Assembly: GCF_026914265.1 (NCBI RefSeq)
Contig: NC_069124.1
Location: 30,732,883 to 30,796,882, forward strand
DNA: 64,000 nt
Reading direction: 5' to 3'
Source: Mya arenaria
Lineage: Eukaryota; Mollusca; Bivalvia; Myida; Myidae
Shown: piece by piece, positions 48,456 through 61,090 of the stretch
Numbering within the stretch: the stretch's first letter is position 1
Layout: each line of letters opens with the position of its first letter
Notes under the pieces: generated by a model
Database searches by the model: none
What the model was told of the DNA's origin: nothing
Seen by the model: only the letters and a program-made list of their open reading frames with translations
Made by a program: the position numbers and the translations under genes

Positions 48456-49835
48456 ATGTATTAAGTGTGGTAAATCTTATCTGGGGGTCAGAGTGCATCT
48501 TTAAAGAAAAATATGCCGAAAGAAAGTGTGCAAATTAATCTACCGAATGCAGGGTCGTAGTTCTCTCAGGCAACTCAAAAAAGACAAACATAATATTATT
48601 AACTATTGGGGATAAAAGCAACCGATTCGTGCAGAAAACTGACTTCGAGGAGTGTTGCGGCGCCCAGGTATGGCAAGAAGTGAGGCGCCGCCGAAAGCCG
48701 CTTACACCTCCGGTATACACAAGACCTTGTAGATCAGACTACAGTCGCCGAGATGAAATCACATGTCATATCGCCGTGAACATCAGTCTGACACAATCGA
48801 ACTAACTTACAAAGAAGGGCGCCAAAACGAAGAAGTTGAGAAAACATTCGGATCACATTTTTAAGATCAAGTTAAATGATAAACAAGTACTTTTATTGCT
48901 ATTAAAGTCACAGGTTTTCGTCACATAGCTTCATAACTAAAATATGGCCCTTCATTCCTTCGATATTGATTTAAAATTAGCAACAAATAATTAAAATTGA
49001 TAAAATGACATTTCAATAATTTTCTAGGAGTATTACTTAAAAAAAATATATATGTGATAGACAAGGTTCTCGTGTACGGAAATCCCCAAAACCACAGTTT
49101 CCCTAAACAATGTCAAATATTTCCTAAAGTAATTGACAAATTGCTATGATGTGTACACTGCCAGAAATATAAAAAGACTAAGCTACAAGAAAAATGTAAC
49201 TTTTAAGTCAGTTATTGATACAATTCTAACATAATTAGACGAAATGCGCAGACTCAACACTGAAAACGCCAATTACGAAACAATGAAGAGGTTTAATTAC
49301 AACGAAAATTAACGACTGACATGCAAACTTTGCGCATGCATTACAAAGAGTAGCTTGAAATATCACCCCTACCTTTGTGGACTTGTATTTATTAAAAATT
49401 GAAGTGATTTCTATAAGATGACTGTAAGTACTAGACTAACTGGATGAGAAAAAATCAGTATCAAAGTTCGGATTCATGTTTTCAATGTATGTTAAGTTAG
49501 TTAATTATTTTAAAAGACAATAAAGTTATTTAGGTGTTCAATTTTGGAAGCTAATGCTTCTTTAAAATTGAACTTTATTTCATGAAACTGGTTAAAGTAT
49601 CCTTTTACGATTTTTTTTACATACAATTGCGTATAATATTGTTTCTTCATACCAATTTACCTAACAATGGTCCTCGACATTTTAGATGAAATTTATTTGT
49701 CAACCTCAACCATCTGTTAATGAGAAATATTGCCACTCATTTAAAATTTGACCCGGAAGACAGATAGCAGAAGAATTTCTGTATTAATGTTTGATAGCAG
49801 TTTCCATGGCAATAATGCAAGTTGTTTCGGTGTAA
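48456..49835. other. Gene-free stretch
   Basis: Mostly AT-rich; 48620-48830 is richer in G+C, but no exon is recognised. Confidence 0.4.
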
Positions 49836-50807
49836 ATGTTAGATTGCAAAGGAGTTTCTTTGGCAATATTTGATTGCAGCTTAGCTTCTTTGGCAATTTT
49901 AGCTAGAAGAGGATATTCTGTGTCAATGTTTGATAGCAGAGAGGTTTCTGTGGCTATGTTAGCTGGCAGAGGGGTTTCTGTAGCAATGTTTGATAGCAGT
50001 GAAGTTTCTGTGGCAATGTTTGATAGCTGTAAAGTTTCTGTGGCAATGTTTGATAGCAGTGAAGTTTCTGTGGCAATGTTTGATAGCAGAGAAGTTGCTG
50101 TGGCAATGTTTGATAGCAGAGAAGTTTCTATGGCAATGTTTGATAGCAGTGAAGTTTCTGTGGCAATGTTTGATAGCAGTGAAGTTTCTGTGGCAATGTT
50201 TGATAGCAGTGAAGTTTCTGTGGCAATGTTTGATAGCAGTAAAGTTTCTGTGTCAATGTTTGATAGCAGTGAAGTTTCTGTATCAATGTTTGATAGCAGA
50301 GAAGCTGCTGTGGCAATGTTTAATAGCAGAGAAGCTGCTGTGGCAATGTTTGATAGCAGAAAAGTTTCTGTGGCAATGTTTGATAGCAGTGAAGTTTCTG
50401 TGGCAATGTTTGATAGCAGTAAAGTTTCTGTGGCAATGTTTGATAGTAGTGAAGTTTCTGTGGCAGTGTTTGATAGCAGAGAAGTTTCTGTGGCATTGTT
50501 TGATAGCAGATAAGTTTCTGTGGCAATGTTTGATAGCAGTGAAGGTTCGGTGGCAATGTTTGATAGCAGTGAAGTTTCTGTGGCAATGTTTGATAGCAGT
50601 GAAGTTTCTGTGGCAATGTTTGATAGCAGTGAAGTTTATGTGGTAATGTTTGATAGCAGTGAAGGTTCGGTGGCAATATTTGATAGCAGTGAAGTTTCTG
50701 TGGCAATGTTTGATAGCAGTGAGGTTTCTGTGGCAATGTTTTACAGCATAGGAGATTGTGCGTCAATGTCAGATAGCAGAGGAGTTTTTGTGGCAATGGT
50801 TGACTAG
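49836..50807 (+). repeat. 30-bp minisatellite, about 32 units, open in one frame except one stop
   Basis: Units contain GTGGCAATGTTTGATAGCAG, then TGAAGTTTCT. Read from the ATG at 49836 they encode a 10-residue repeat SVAMFDSSEV in frame. A TAA at 50511-50513 interrupts (GATAAG for GAGAAG), and the frame then stays open to 50807. Two other frames are also long open because the unit is a multiple of 3. No splice sites or flanking coding signals were found, so it is listed as a minisatellite. Confidence 0.9.
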
Positions 50808-51321
50808 TTGTGTATTTAGTCGACGTTTTATTGTTTGTGTGCGGGAATTGGTAGACGTTTTGCTTATGTAAGTATTGACTTTTCAAAAGCAAACAAAAAG
50901 TTATGATATTATTCAACGTAAAGTATCACCCTCAATAAAATAATTCAGAAAATAAATAATTTAACCAGAACATATTTACATGGAGTGAATGCGCCTCCAG
51001 GTGAAGGTAGGCAATAAGAATTAACAGACTGCTTTGGATGTTTTTTTAGTAATTTTGGTCTTACCACGCTTGATGAAGTTTGTCACTATTAGTCATATAA
51101 ATAGAAATGTATAATATAATTATCTCTTCTAAATATTGATAAACAGTTTTCAGAATAAACCTGTAGATGTTGATATCAACATTCTGAATGCCCTGAACTA
51201 TTCAAAATCTTGAATGAACTTTCGAGGAAACTCTTTGATACTCAGGACAACAACACACAGACTAAACACAGAATGACAGATTAACAAATTGTTATTTATA
51301 TTGTGTTTCACAGGGTGATAA

Positions 51322-51402
51322 AATATGCTACCAGACCGATGTTCGAACCCGGTACCCTTCGTGGACAGGGCGAATGCTAAACCGACGGAGCTACCAGACC
51401 GC
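51322..51402 (-). repeat. tRNA-derived SINE head
   Basis: On the minus strand GGTAGCTCCGTCGGTTTAGC resembles an A box, and CCGGGTTCGAACATCGG about 40 bp later is a strong B box. Plausible tRNA pseudogene or SINE head; the acceptor stem is not convincing. Confidence 0.6.
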
Positions 51403-51788
51403 TAACACACCTTCTCAACACCACAATGGGTAACGATACCGTGGCACGTGTGTGTAAAATGCTTGAAAGCGTTTGACAAACCACACACAAGCACATGATG
51501 AAACATTTTAATATAAGAAGGTATATTACTGTAATTGTAGGCATTTTTTGAATTCTTTTTACGTTAACTTTGTAAACAACCAAAGACATGGTGTTGTTAG
51601 GGCATTTTTAAAAACAGACCTGTTCCAAAGAACACTATTTCAGATTTACCAACAAATAGACTGTTTCATAAAGATGATAAAGATTTCGGCGATATTCTAT
51701 GAGCCAGTGACGCCAATTGTTTTCTTGTTAATCTTATATCTGATAAAAAAATAGACTTTTAGTCTACTCAGTCTTTATATATATGCAT

Positions 51789-51794
51789 TTTATT
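51789..51794 (-). terminator. Polyadenylation signal AATAAA for gene 3
   Basis: Minus-strand AATAAA, 202 bp past the stop codon at 51996; no stronger candidate lies nearer. Confidence 0.4.
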
Positions 51795-51995
51795 GTGAAT
51801 ATAAGAGTGTTCACTCCCAAATATATAAGGATGCATAAAACACCCAAATTCTGATATTCGCCAATGACAATTCTAATTTTCTGTGCAAAGGTGAAGAAAG
51901 CATTCATTTAGTGCACATGCTTAATTATATTTGAAACGTGTAAACAGTTCAAATACGAATATCGTTTTGACCCATTTCGTTAAGCTATCACCTGT

Positions 51996-54900
51996 TCAGC
52001 AGTTTTGGAATTGTCCTGGTTGTGCAATTCCTTTTCCAACAACTGGACCATCCTTGTGAAGCAACAAAGCGGGCCAAACGACAAAGTCTATAAACTTTCC
52101 CGACTTTGTATACTGCTTGAAACTGTTTGTGTCAAAGTGATCGCCCTTTCTTGCGTATTTGAAATCCATTGGCGGCGTCTGAACAACCATCATCCACCCA
52201 ATGAACAAACACTTATTTATGAATGGTTTCAATGAGGCCAAATACTCTTTCTGCCAACTTGCATCCATGTATGCCTATAAACATGTTTAAGACTATATTT
52301 TAGTTTCGATAGATAATGCATTGGGTTATTCGTAAAATAGGTTTGTTATTGTAACATCTGATGTTAAACTATGTCCATGTTATACGATATTCTTAAACTA
52401 AAACTGAAACAACATAATGTATTAACCTTCTGAACAACAGGAACAATTGAATCTGCCACCTCCTTTCTCAAATGTTTCATCTGCTTATCAACATCGACAG
52501 TATGAACATTCTAGAATGAAGACAAAATGATTTGTAAGTATATGAAGTAGTGTCTATATTACATCCACAAATGGCAACCACACCTAGTTTTACCTATTGA
52601 TTATGAACACACCACCTTCACGTAACTATGCGCAAATACATGTTGATTATACCTGCAGATCATCGCCTGTGGCTGTTTGGATCTGCATGGAGCTCCTTTG
52701 TTTAGGCTTCCATCTCTTTTCTAACTCTATTTCCTCGCCGCTTATCTGGGCCGAACACTTCTATAAAAAAATATGCTGTATGTAACACACAGTTCTCAGA
52801 GAGATTCGCTCTAATACAAAAGCACACCAATGCAGATCAATCCTTGGATTGAAAAAGCTTTGAAAGATTGAACGTATTGACTGTTACGCTAGCATACCTG
52901 TCCACGTCTCATGGTGAGGTGGCTTGATACACGCTGAAGAATTAAATGTTTATATCATTTTACAAACTATAAAACCAACATTTTTTGGAAATATCATCTG
53001 AATTATTTTGTATTTGTTCAATGAAATATGGAAGGAATATGTATTCAGAATGGAAACATCATTTACATGCGAAATTGTCTACCAAAAAAGAGTTTATAGA
53101 TTTTTTTTAAATCCTTCGTTTATTAACTCAAAATGTTTATACTAAATAAATCTCGATAAGCTTTAACACATTTGATGCCGTTTTGATTATATTCGAATGA
53201 AATACAACATGTGTAGCTGCAAATAACCTTCCTTGTTCTACAGTATGTGAAACACATACTTAATCTTCTTACTCGTGCGATCTTACGAGGTCATCCGTGA
53301 CCCGCTTTATGCATTTTTTCATTATTTATATACAGGTTTTGTTACCTGACAAAGTCCATTAAAATAGCAGAAGAAACGGCCTTTTCCAAATACCTTTAAT
53401 GAGGCAGAGTTTTGGTATTCTTCGAATAAAAGGTTAACTGCATCTCCTGTTTTCTTTAGTATCAGATGAGCTTTTTTCTCACAGAACTGGAACGTATTCT
53501 AAAGGACACATATTTAAAATAAATACAAACATGTAATGCTAGCTGAACCATACCTAAAGTGCTTACATAAGAAGAGTTTCATTCACTGACAAGTCAATAA
53601 CACTTGAAACATTCATAACAACCTACCTCGAGTGTTAGCTGTAACGTTTCAATAGCCTCTGCTTCGCTGTATCCACTGTGTGTGAGACTTTCATATGCGT
53701 CCGTCCATTCGTTGTCATAAAGCTCGCTATACTTCTCCCCGAGTTTCAGAGGTCGGTTTGGGTCGTTTAGATCAGTGATATTTAGGTTGTCTTTTGTGAG
53801 CTGGTCACCAGCTATCTTACTTAACCTAAAAAAAACATGAGGAATAACTTAATTATATTGTCGTTATATATTGGTTTTCATTATGTTTAACTGACAACAA
53901 AACGCGTCCAATTTTATTTTTTTAAAACCATAATTGTACTATGAAAGAATATTTTCTTTTTATCTTAATTCTACGTTGATAAACAAAAACTAACAGACTA
54001 ATTACCGTAAACGAAGGTGCTCGTTCTCAGCTTTTAAATATGTTAGTTCGTCCTCTAACCGTTTTGTCTCGGTCAAATCATTTGCAATTGAATCAGCGTG
54101 CTGACTGCATTCACCCGGGACCTTCAAACGAGGAATATCAACTATTTTAAAATCTTCCTGACACTCTTAATTGAAATAAAGATGTTAACATCCTTAGGAA
54201 TATATTGGGTGAAAATACGGATTTTTGATTCAGGCAGTGTCTCGAGTTCAGATGGTAAAACTTGTTGACGTTGACTTGATAATTTAATATTTCAATAGAT
54301 TACAAATTTTTAATTATCATTCGCTCGCTTATAAGAGGAACCTAAAAATTTGAAAACAAATGTTTCTCTAATTCGCTGTGTTTTGGTTGTATTTCTGAAC
54401 TGGTCGTTTTAATTATAACCACTGTGTGAAAGAATATAATATAAATATTAGAATAACGTTGACATATTATCTAATATTTCCTTAGAGTACTTATAGTCAA
54501 GGGGAGCAGGACTTTTCAACCCCAAGACATTTCAACCCCTTCTCAAAACGAAGAATTTTCAACCCTTAGACTTTTCAACCCCTATTTCAAAGACTTTTCA
54601 ACCCCTACCTGTTTGGACTTTTCAACCCCTAAATCAAAGACTTTTCAACCCCTAGTTGAAATATTTTGATAGCCATATTGAAGACTTTTCAACCCCTAAA
54701 TCAAAGACTTTTCAACCCCTATTATTTTTTTCAGCCAGATGTTGTCTTTTTCATTGTTTTTGCAAGAAACTTAACCAGTTGTTATTGAAATACAATTAGA
54801 GATTTGTGTGGCTTATTTGTTACACTTTTCTCCAAAGTATTGGATGAAGTTTACAAAGGCTTTGCCTTAATTTACTAAGCACTGGTGATGGTAAGGTTTT

Positions 54901-57900
54901 TTCAAAATAATATTCCGAACATTAACAATGGTACGGTAAAGTAAGATTTTGGTGCCTGGTTACTCCGAACATGCAATTGTTGTATTATTCTGAAGGATAT
55001 TACATATCTCATATATTATGTACAATGTTATTACCATAATTGTGTTCTTTAAATAACAAATTTGAATAATTGCAAAAGAAAATGAATGCAAAGAAGAATT
55101 TACGGAACATTCTCCCTTGTGCCTGTAGAATGCCAATAAAAACCTGAACTTGAACATTTATAAAACTTTCATTGCTTTTAAAAAAGGTCAACAGTGGAAA
55201 GTTTTTTTGTAGTACCAGATTGCTATTTCAGTACAGTTTGATTTTAATTCTTGATAATGTATTATCTAAAAATTCAGAGTTTGCGGGTATAAATAAATAA
55301 AATATATTTTTTGTTTGATTTTAAATCCTGAAAATTATACACAAAATGTATCAAGATGGCCATAGTTTGGAATGATGGCTATGATATTAGAACCTTAATT
55401 TAAAACTGTCACTTTCAAGTTACTACAGTGGAACCTCGCTAAACCGGATCTCCACAAAACCGGAATCCTCGGGATACCGGACTTTTTTCAGAGTCCCGAT
55501 TTTTCCCTTATACTTTTCAATGTAAAATAATCCCCACCAAACCGGAACCTCGGAATTCCGGATACCGGACAAAAAAATCGAGAAAATTTGTTAGTTGTCA
55601 ACGTAATTTTACCTCGCAAAACCGGACGTTTATTTGTTCAAACATGTCAAAATGATTTTGTGTATTAGGAATTCGCGAATCGCGTGTCACTTTGTTTTGA
55701 CAGCCGGTGCGTCGTTAAATATTGCACCTTTGATGTTGTGATAACTCGATAATCGATAATGATGATTCCGCTGTGGATTGACTGCCGCGCGATAATCAAA
55801 CGTTAATCAAACTTGTGAAAAGAAAAATTGATTGAGACATTAATTTGTTTGTTGTAGAAAATAAAGAACTAGAAACGGTTATTGAGTGATCATTTTGGGG
55901 GGTTGTTTTATCTAAAGACTTCTATGAGTGAATCAAATTAGAGCGGTGCGTTGATTAAAATATCAATATACTTAACAAGCATTAAATTACGCGAGTTGTT
56001 TTATTTTTTTAGACTCGGAAAAAAGATGATTATAAAAACGCAGAAATATGTTTATCACTTTTGCATGTGCTTTAATCATGTCTCAACCTCCGTCTAAACT
56101 TACTCCGTAGATCAAATCCTCACTAAACCGGAATCCTCACTAACCGGAAATTTTCCCCGGTCCGGACCTTGTCCGGTTTAGTGAGTTTTCACTGTATAAC
56201 CTCAATTAAAGGTGTTATGAAGCCCCTTAATCCCTTAGGACTTTATGACCATGTCACACATGTTGCCCATTAATGAATGTGCGACCTTCATTCCATTCTT
56301 TAACTGCATATATGAAAAGACAATACAATGCTTATAGCATTTTTTTTTACATTTATACCACTTTACAATAGAATGTCCTTATTTTTTTAAACTGAGAAAT
56401 AAAAAATGTTAATAAAATCTTATATTCCCCTTATGGTGATAATTAAAGAAGTCCAACTTCAACACATGTAACTTATGTAATTTGAAAGCATTTGGAACTC
56501 AATCTATAATACATTTTTATCATCTTTGAACTCAATGTATACTTTTGTATTTCTTAAACATTGTCTGCTAAATCATGATATTTTGAAATATTATGAAGAA
56601 TTTTATTTTAAAGTTCAACTCATTTTATTGTCTTTTTTATTGATGACAAAATGTTTTTAAAAAGTGTTTAAAAAAACTAAAAGAAAAACAAAAGCATTTT
56701 CAATTAATTGATGGAGCAGTACCATGTACATAATGTATTGTATGAGGATATCCTCAGGGAGATAAGGAAGATTTATGGCTAAATGACTAAATAGCTAAAT
56801 GGACAGTCGAGCATTTTTTTTACTTATTTCAATGAAAATATTTAATGAATTATTGTATTATCATGTGTTTTAAGTATGTATATTTTGTATGTATTACATA
56901 TGTTTTGTTTGTTATATTTTTAGTCTTAATATATTCTTGATTTTTAAAATAAATTTCAAAATAAATTGTTTATTGTTGTAGTTATTTTCTTAAAAAGGTG
57001 AGAAATTAAGGGGTTGAAAAGTCTTCGTTTATTAGGGGTTGAAAAGTCTTTGTTTAAGGTGGGGTTGAAAAGTCTTAGCACTTTTAGGGGTTGAAATGAC
57101 AAAGGGGTTGAAAAGTCTTTGATTTCACAAATGACAAAGGGGTTGAAAAGTCTTGGGGTTGAAAAGTCTGACAGCCTAGTCAAGTAGCTTGACATCTTTT
57201 TAAAGTCACCTTTTTATCTATCATCTGCATTTGCAATTTGCAAAGTGGTATTAAATTTTCCTGACATAACAACCCGAGCGCGCTATTTAATCATGTGACG
57301 ATTAATGGGGAGTTTGGAAATGGTTTTGGACCTGTAAGTCACATGGCATCCATGTGATAAATACAATAAACAAAACTATGGCGTTATTTGAATCAACATA
57401 GTGTAGTATGCCAAAAGGAAGGAAGAATTTTTAAAAAGTACAAACTAATTAATCATGGAAATCCAGTCTTGAAATTGCACCATTATAATAAATATTCCAT
57501 AGCCATTTAATGCCGACAAGCTAGCATTTAGTTCAATGGATACAGAAATGCGATGCTGATAACAAGCCATACACGTAAATGTTGTAAATTGATAAGCTAA
57601 AGGCTCGGAACAGGCGAAAATATGGTGGTGTTAACACGCTTGATAGTAAAGCGGAATTCTGGCAATGTTTACAAGGAATGACATCAGCATTACGTCATTC
57701 TATATCCGCTGGGGCAACTATCTCTATATGAAACCAAAACTGTTGGTGGCAGATGCTTATATTTTGTTACAATAGTATACACTGTTTCCAAGTGGAAAAT
57801 TCTTTGGAAATCACTCGAGTCCATTTGTATTGGCATAGAAGGCAATATTGTTTATTTGCCCGATCTTAGATATTGGTCTAAAATATTTATTTAACCAAGC

Positions 57901-58595
57901 AATGTACGCGAAAATTAGTAATCTGGTCGCGTGTAATCAAAACCCTCACAGTAAATACGCAAATGCTGTATTACCCTATGAACATCTTCATTCACAGTAA
58001 TTAGCCATTTGTTTGTGCATTACGACTACCAGATTGGCTGACTGATATATGCTTCAATTTATTCGGAGCAACCCGTTAATACTCAGTTCATTTTTTCTAT
58101 TATTTTTTTTCATATCAGACATACATTTCCGGAGGCAGTTTCATCTGTTCATTTTATCCGAAAATTAGCTCACTTTTAAAAAACAACAACAGACAATGAT
58201 CCAATACATGTGATTAAACATCATAAATGATTTAGCTAAACAAGGGAAACGACCATCTGTGGTATCATTGTTTAAAGAAATATAGACATGATGGCTGTTT
58301 GTAGAAGCTCCATTAGGTTGTTGAAGCTGTTCACAAAACCTTGCGTTTGTTACCTCAAGCCAATCTTTCGAAACAGTTTTCCAAACCACCCAAATCCTTG
58401 AAACCGAAACTAGTTTGGTATCAACCGAAACGCACTGACTGGCCGTAGTAATACTAAAATATAATACATAACCTTAGTTCGACGATATTCCGACGCTGTT
58501 TTTGTTTCATTATTGTCTTTAAGTTCCGATAACCGTTCTTGACTTTGTTCACTGGTGTAAAATATCGGTGCTTGTCCACTATAAGAATTTCCCAT
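51996..58595 (-). CDS. MIEAP/SPATA18-like protein, gene 3 (diverged paralogue, 8 exons)
   Basis: Exons: 58473-58595, 54006-54121, 53627-53825, 53394-53498, 52898-52933, 52653-52760, 52427-52510, 51996-52274, giving 349 aa. Exons 3, 4, 5 and 7 have exactly the lengths of genes 1 and 2 (199, 105, 36 and 84 nt) and all phases agree. Exon 1 starts MGNSYS and encodes FYTSEQSQ as in the others but lacks about 29 residues of the helix. Exon 3 has SELYDNEWTDAY; exon 8 has GWMMVVQTPPM, IDFVVWPALLLH and a longer tail GQFQNC. The exon 2 acceptor is the weakest call: it is placed at AAG/GTC to keep phase, and the next upstream AG would break the frame. A minus-strand AATAAA lies at 51789-51794. The 4.35 kb first intron is filled by a nested transposon. 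Probably an active older paralogue. Confidence 0.7.
54502..57176. mobile_element. 2.7 kb TIR element with tandem subterminal repeats, in intron 1 of gene 3
   Basis: Direct repeat TAGTCAAG (54494-54501, 57177-57184) flanks ends that share GACTTTTCAACCCCAAGAC in inverse orientation. Both ends are made of repeated ACTTTTCAACCCCT units, about eight on the left (54510-54722) and their inverse on the right (57008-57170). The interior has no transposase and carries a Tigger-like MITE at 55426-56194. The 8-bp duplication suggests a hAT or similar superfamily. Confidence 0.8.
55426..56194. mobile_element. Tigger/pogo-like element nested in the 2.7 kb element
   Basis: Ends CAGTGGAACCTCGCTAAACC and GGTTTAGTGAGTTTTCACTG with TA on both sides. 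Further ACCGGA/TCCGGT repeats occur in both subterminal regions. 769 bp without a transposase frame. Confidence 0.82.
57185..58472. other. Remainder of intron 1 of gene 3
   Basis: No exon or repeat of clear class. An open frame at 58165-58389 (minus) is unrecognised. Confidence 0.4.
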
Positions 58596-58984
58596 ACTGA
58601 AAAGGTGAAACAGCTTGTGCTACATATACACACTACAGTACATTATGTATACTACTATGTAGGTTAACTATTACTGCCTTCTTGAAGTGAGATATTTAAA
58701 ATATAAACTTATATCGAACATCGAACGCTTTATCATTAAATAAATCGAATCTAGGTATACAGGGTGTACATTGATTAAATTCATACGTAATATTTCACTT
58801 TGAATATTGATTGTCTTGTTTGGAGATTTAAGTTGTTTGTTTTGTTAAAACAGTACTTGTTTAGATAAGATATAAGATAAAGTATGCTTATATTAAGCAC
58901 AGTCAAACTAGAACAAGTGAAAATGAAATTTAAATAAGATGGAAAATAAATAATGTTTATCGAACTGTATTAAAAGAATTGAGA

Positions 58985-60160
58985 AGAAAGCTTAAAGCTT
59001 ATACAATGCCTCGATTCTGTCGTTCTTACAAGCTGCTTTAAAATACAAAATGGTTTTATGTGTAGTGAAGTGTATTGTAGTTATTGTGTTATTGAATAGT
59101 GTAAACAATGAATAGTATTGCAAATTGAAATGGGATATGAATAAATAAATATCGGAGAATAAATGTGTGAAAAACATAATAAACGTAATAAAACGGTTTT
59201 GTTCGGATTGTGTTTGAAAGCTGGATCGAGTTTCGTCACAAAGAACATTCCAGAAGAAATAGTAGAAGGAAGAAGACCTTGATACAGCTGCGATCTGCAT
59301 TGGAAGTTGCGGATATTTCCCGAGTTACGAAGATGATAGGTGGGTGTATCCCCAACGCGGAAGGATGTCATGGACGACAAGTAGGACGGAGTCATTGAAT
59401 AAAACATCATGTAACATAGGGTGAGCTTGTGTGTGCGTCTTCTATCCGTTAGTGGTTCTATGAAAGTTTCGATGTATAGATTGTTAGAGGACACAAGCTG
59501 TGTTGCAACGGGAATAGTTCTAGCGGCCTTGGGTTGTATTTTCTCATGTTCTTTTTGAGTGATATTGTCCTAAAAGACATTCGCATACTAAGAGTGGGAT
59601 AAATGCTGTATGAAATATTTCTTATGATAATGATCAAAGAGGAATATGTAAAGGACGAATTATATTTATTGAGGCCTTTTGATTGACAGATTGAATATGT
59701 TCATGCCAGAAGCAGAAACCAATAAATGAAAGTATTAAAACCAAATGAGTTAACTTCTTTGATCTGTGAATAATACATAAAACCTGGTGGATGTTAGAGC
59801 TTGTTTATGTTTCGAGTTAAAAAGGTGTTTCTGTTTTCTCTGGATTAAAAAAGCCCACGTTCTGCCCAGGCATGAATTTTGCCAATTCTTCATTCAGTTG
59901 ACTTGCTGCAGCAATATGGTCATCGAAAATAATGGATAAGGCTGTTTCATCTAAGAAAAGGCGAATATGAGACCTTATTTTCTGCACATTGTCGTTTGTA
60001 TATACTAGAAAAAGAAGCGGACCAATAATAGATCCTTGAGAAACTCCGGCTGTTACAAATGTTATTTCATATTTAGTACAATAAGACATGAAAGAAGTGT
60101 TACTCAAATGCCACTTTGCCACGACAGACTGCCCTTACTTCTATACCTTCGTCGAGAGCA
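58985..60160 (-). pseudogene. Decayed LINE reverse-transcriptase fragment upstream of gene 3
   Basis: 59817-60122 encodes AGVSQGSIIGPLLFLVYTND and RLFLDETALS. These match RT motifs QGS-x2-GPLLF and the catalytic F-x-DD-T block, but the latter reads FLDET, so a catalytic aspartate is lost. 59081-59494 encodes the usual C-terminal run (RRRTHKLTL, MTPSYLSSM, YHLRNSGN, LLPSTI) and shifts frame near 59230. It is 5'-truncated and cannot function. It is a different lineage from the LINE at 21366. It separates the proximal upstream region of gene 3 from the segment at 60265. Confidence 0.8.
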
Positions 60161-60264
60161 AGACAAAATGAGTGATATAGGTTGATTGTTTTTTGCGAAC
60201 AATTTTATTTTATTTTATTCATAAATTATAAAATTATATACAACTGCTAACACATAGGTGATTG

Positions 60265-60385
60265 CATCTTTATGATACAGTGTTATGGAAAGCATGAGAA
60301 TACCAATCGCAAAGCAAATCGAAAAGCCACTGTGCACGTCCATACTTATAAAGGCACAGAACACTTTCATAGCGGATTGTAAATT
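60265..60385. repeat. Segment homologous to the upstream flank of genes 1 and 2
   Basis: GATACAGTGTTATGGAAAGCA and following GCACAGAACACTTTCATAGC match 19062-19185 and 34622-34745. In gene 2 this segment lies 340 bp from the ATG; here it is 1.7 kb away because of the LINE fragment. Confidence 0.7.
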
Positions 60386-60666
60386 TTGATAAAAGAATAA
60401 TGATTGTTAATTGCATCATGTAACGTCTTTATCAAAACATACCCGTTTTATGATGATAACCTACATTTAAACAAAATCTAGCAAATATGCGTGCACTGTG
60501 GCCTTTCAACAAACTATTTGCGTTGAACTATTTGCAAAATCTGCAATGTTTAAGACGCACACATCCAGACAATCATAATTTAACTGTTCCATCAATAGGC
60601 AATATCGCATTTCAAAATTAACAGCTAATTAAGTACGTTATAACTAAATGCCAAAATGCTAAATAT

Positions 60667-61090
60667 CCGGATGTTGTTCATTATGCACTAACTATATTTA
60701 ACATTAAGAGTGCTACATAAGATTAATATTTTGTTTAAGTCTGAGCAATACGAACTACCAATAGTTGCTATGCAAATGGATAACAGCGAAATTAACGGTG
60801 CTTATGTTCAAAGAGTGAATTTTCTGAGAAGAAACATGGCACACCCACCCTTTTATTGTTTAAATCAAAGGTGATTTGATAATGACCAATGGATCTGCAA
60901 AGCCGTACAAATACAATCAGATTGAGCTAGTTCTGGGTGTATTTATACCTGTAGAACTAAGCGAAAACGTTTTTCATAAAGAAACTGGATGTAGTTCATG
61001 ATGCACTCTCTATATCTAAAACTGAGAATGCTGCTTAAGGCTAATATTTTGTTTAAATCTGATTAGGCAAATTATCAATAGTTGCTTTAC
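60667..61090. repeat. Imperfect direct repeat pair of about 110 bp
   Basis: TAATATTTTGTTTAA and CAATAGTTGCT occur in the same order at 60667-60770 and 60985-61090, about three quarters identical by eye. Class unknown. Confidence 0.6.
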
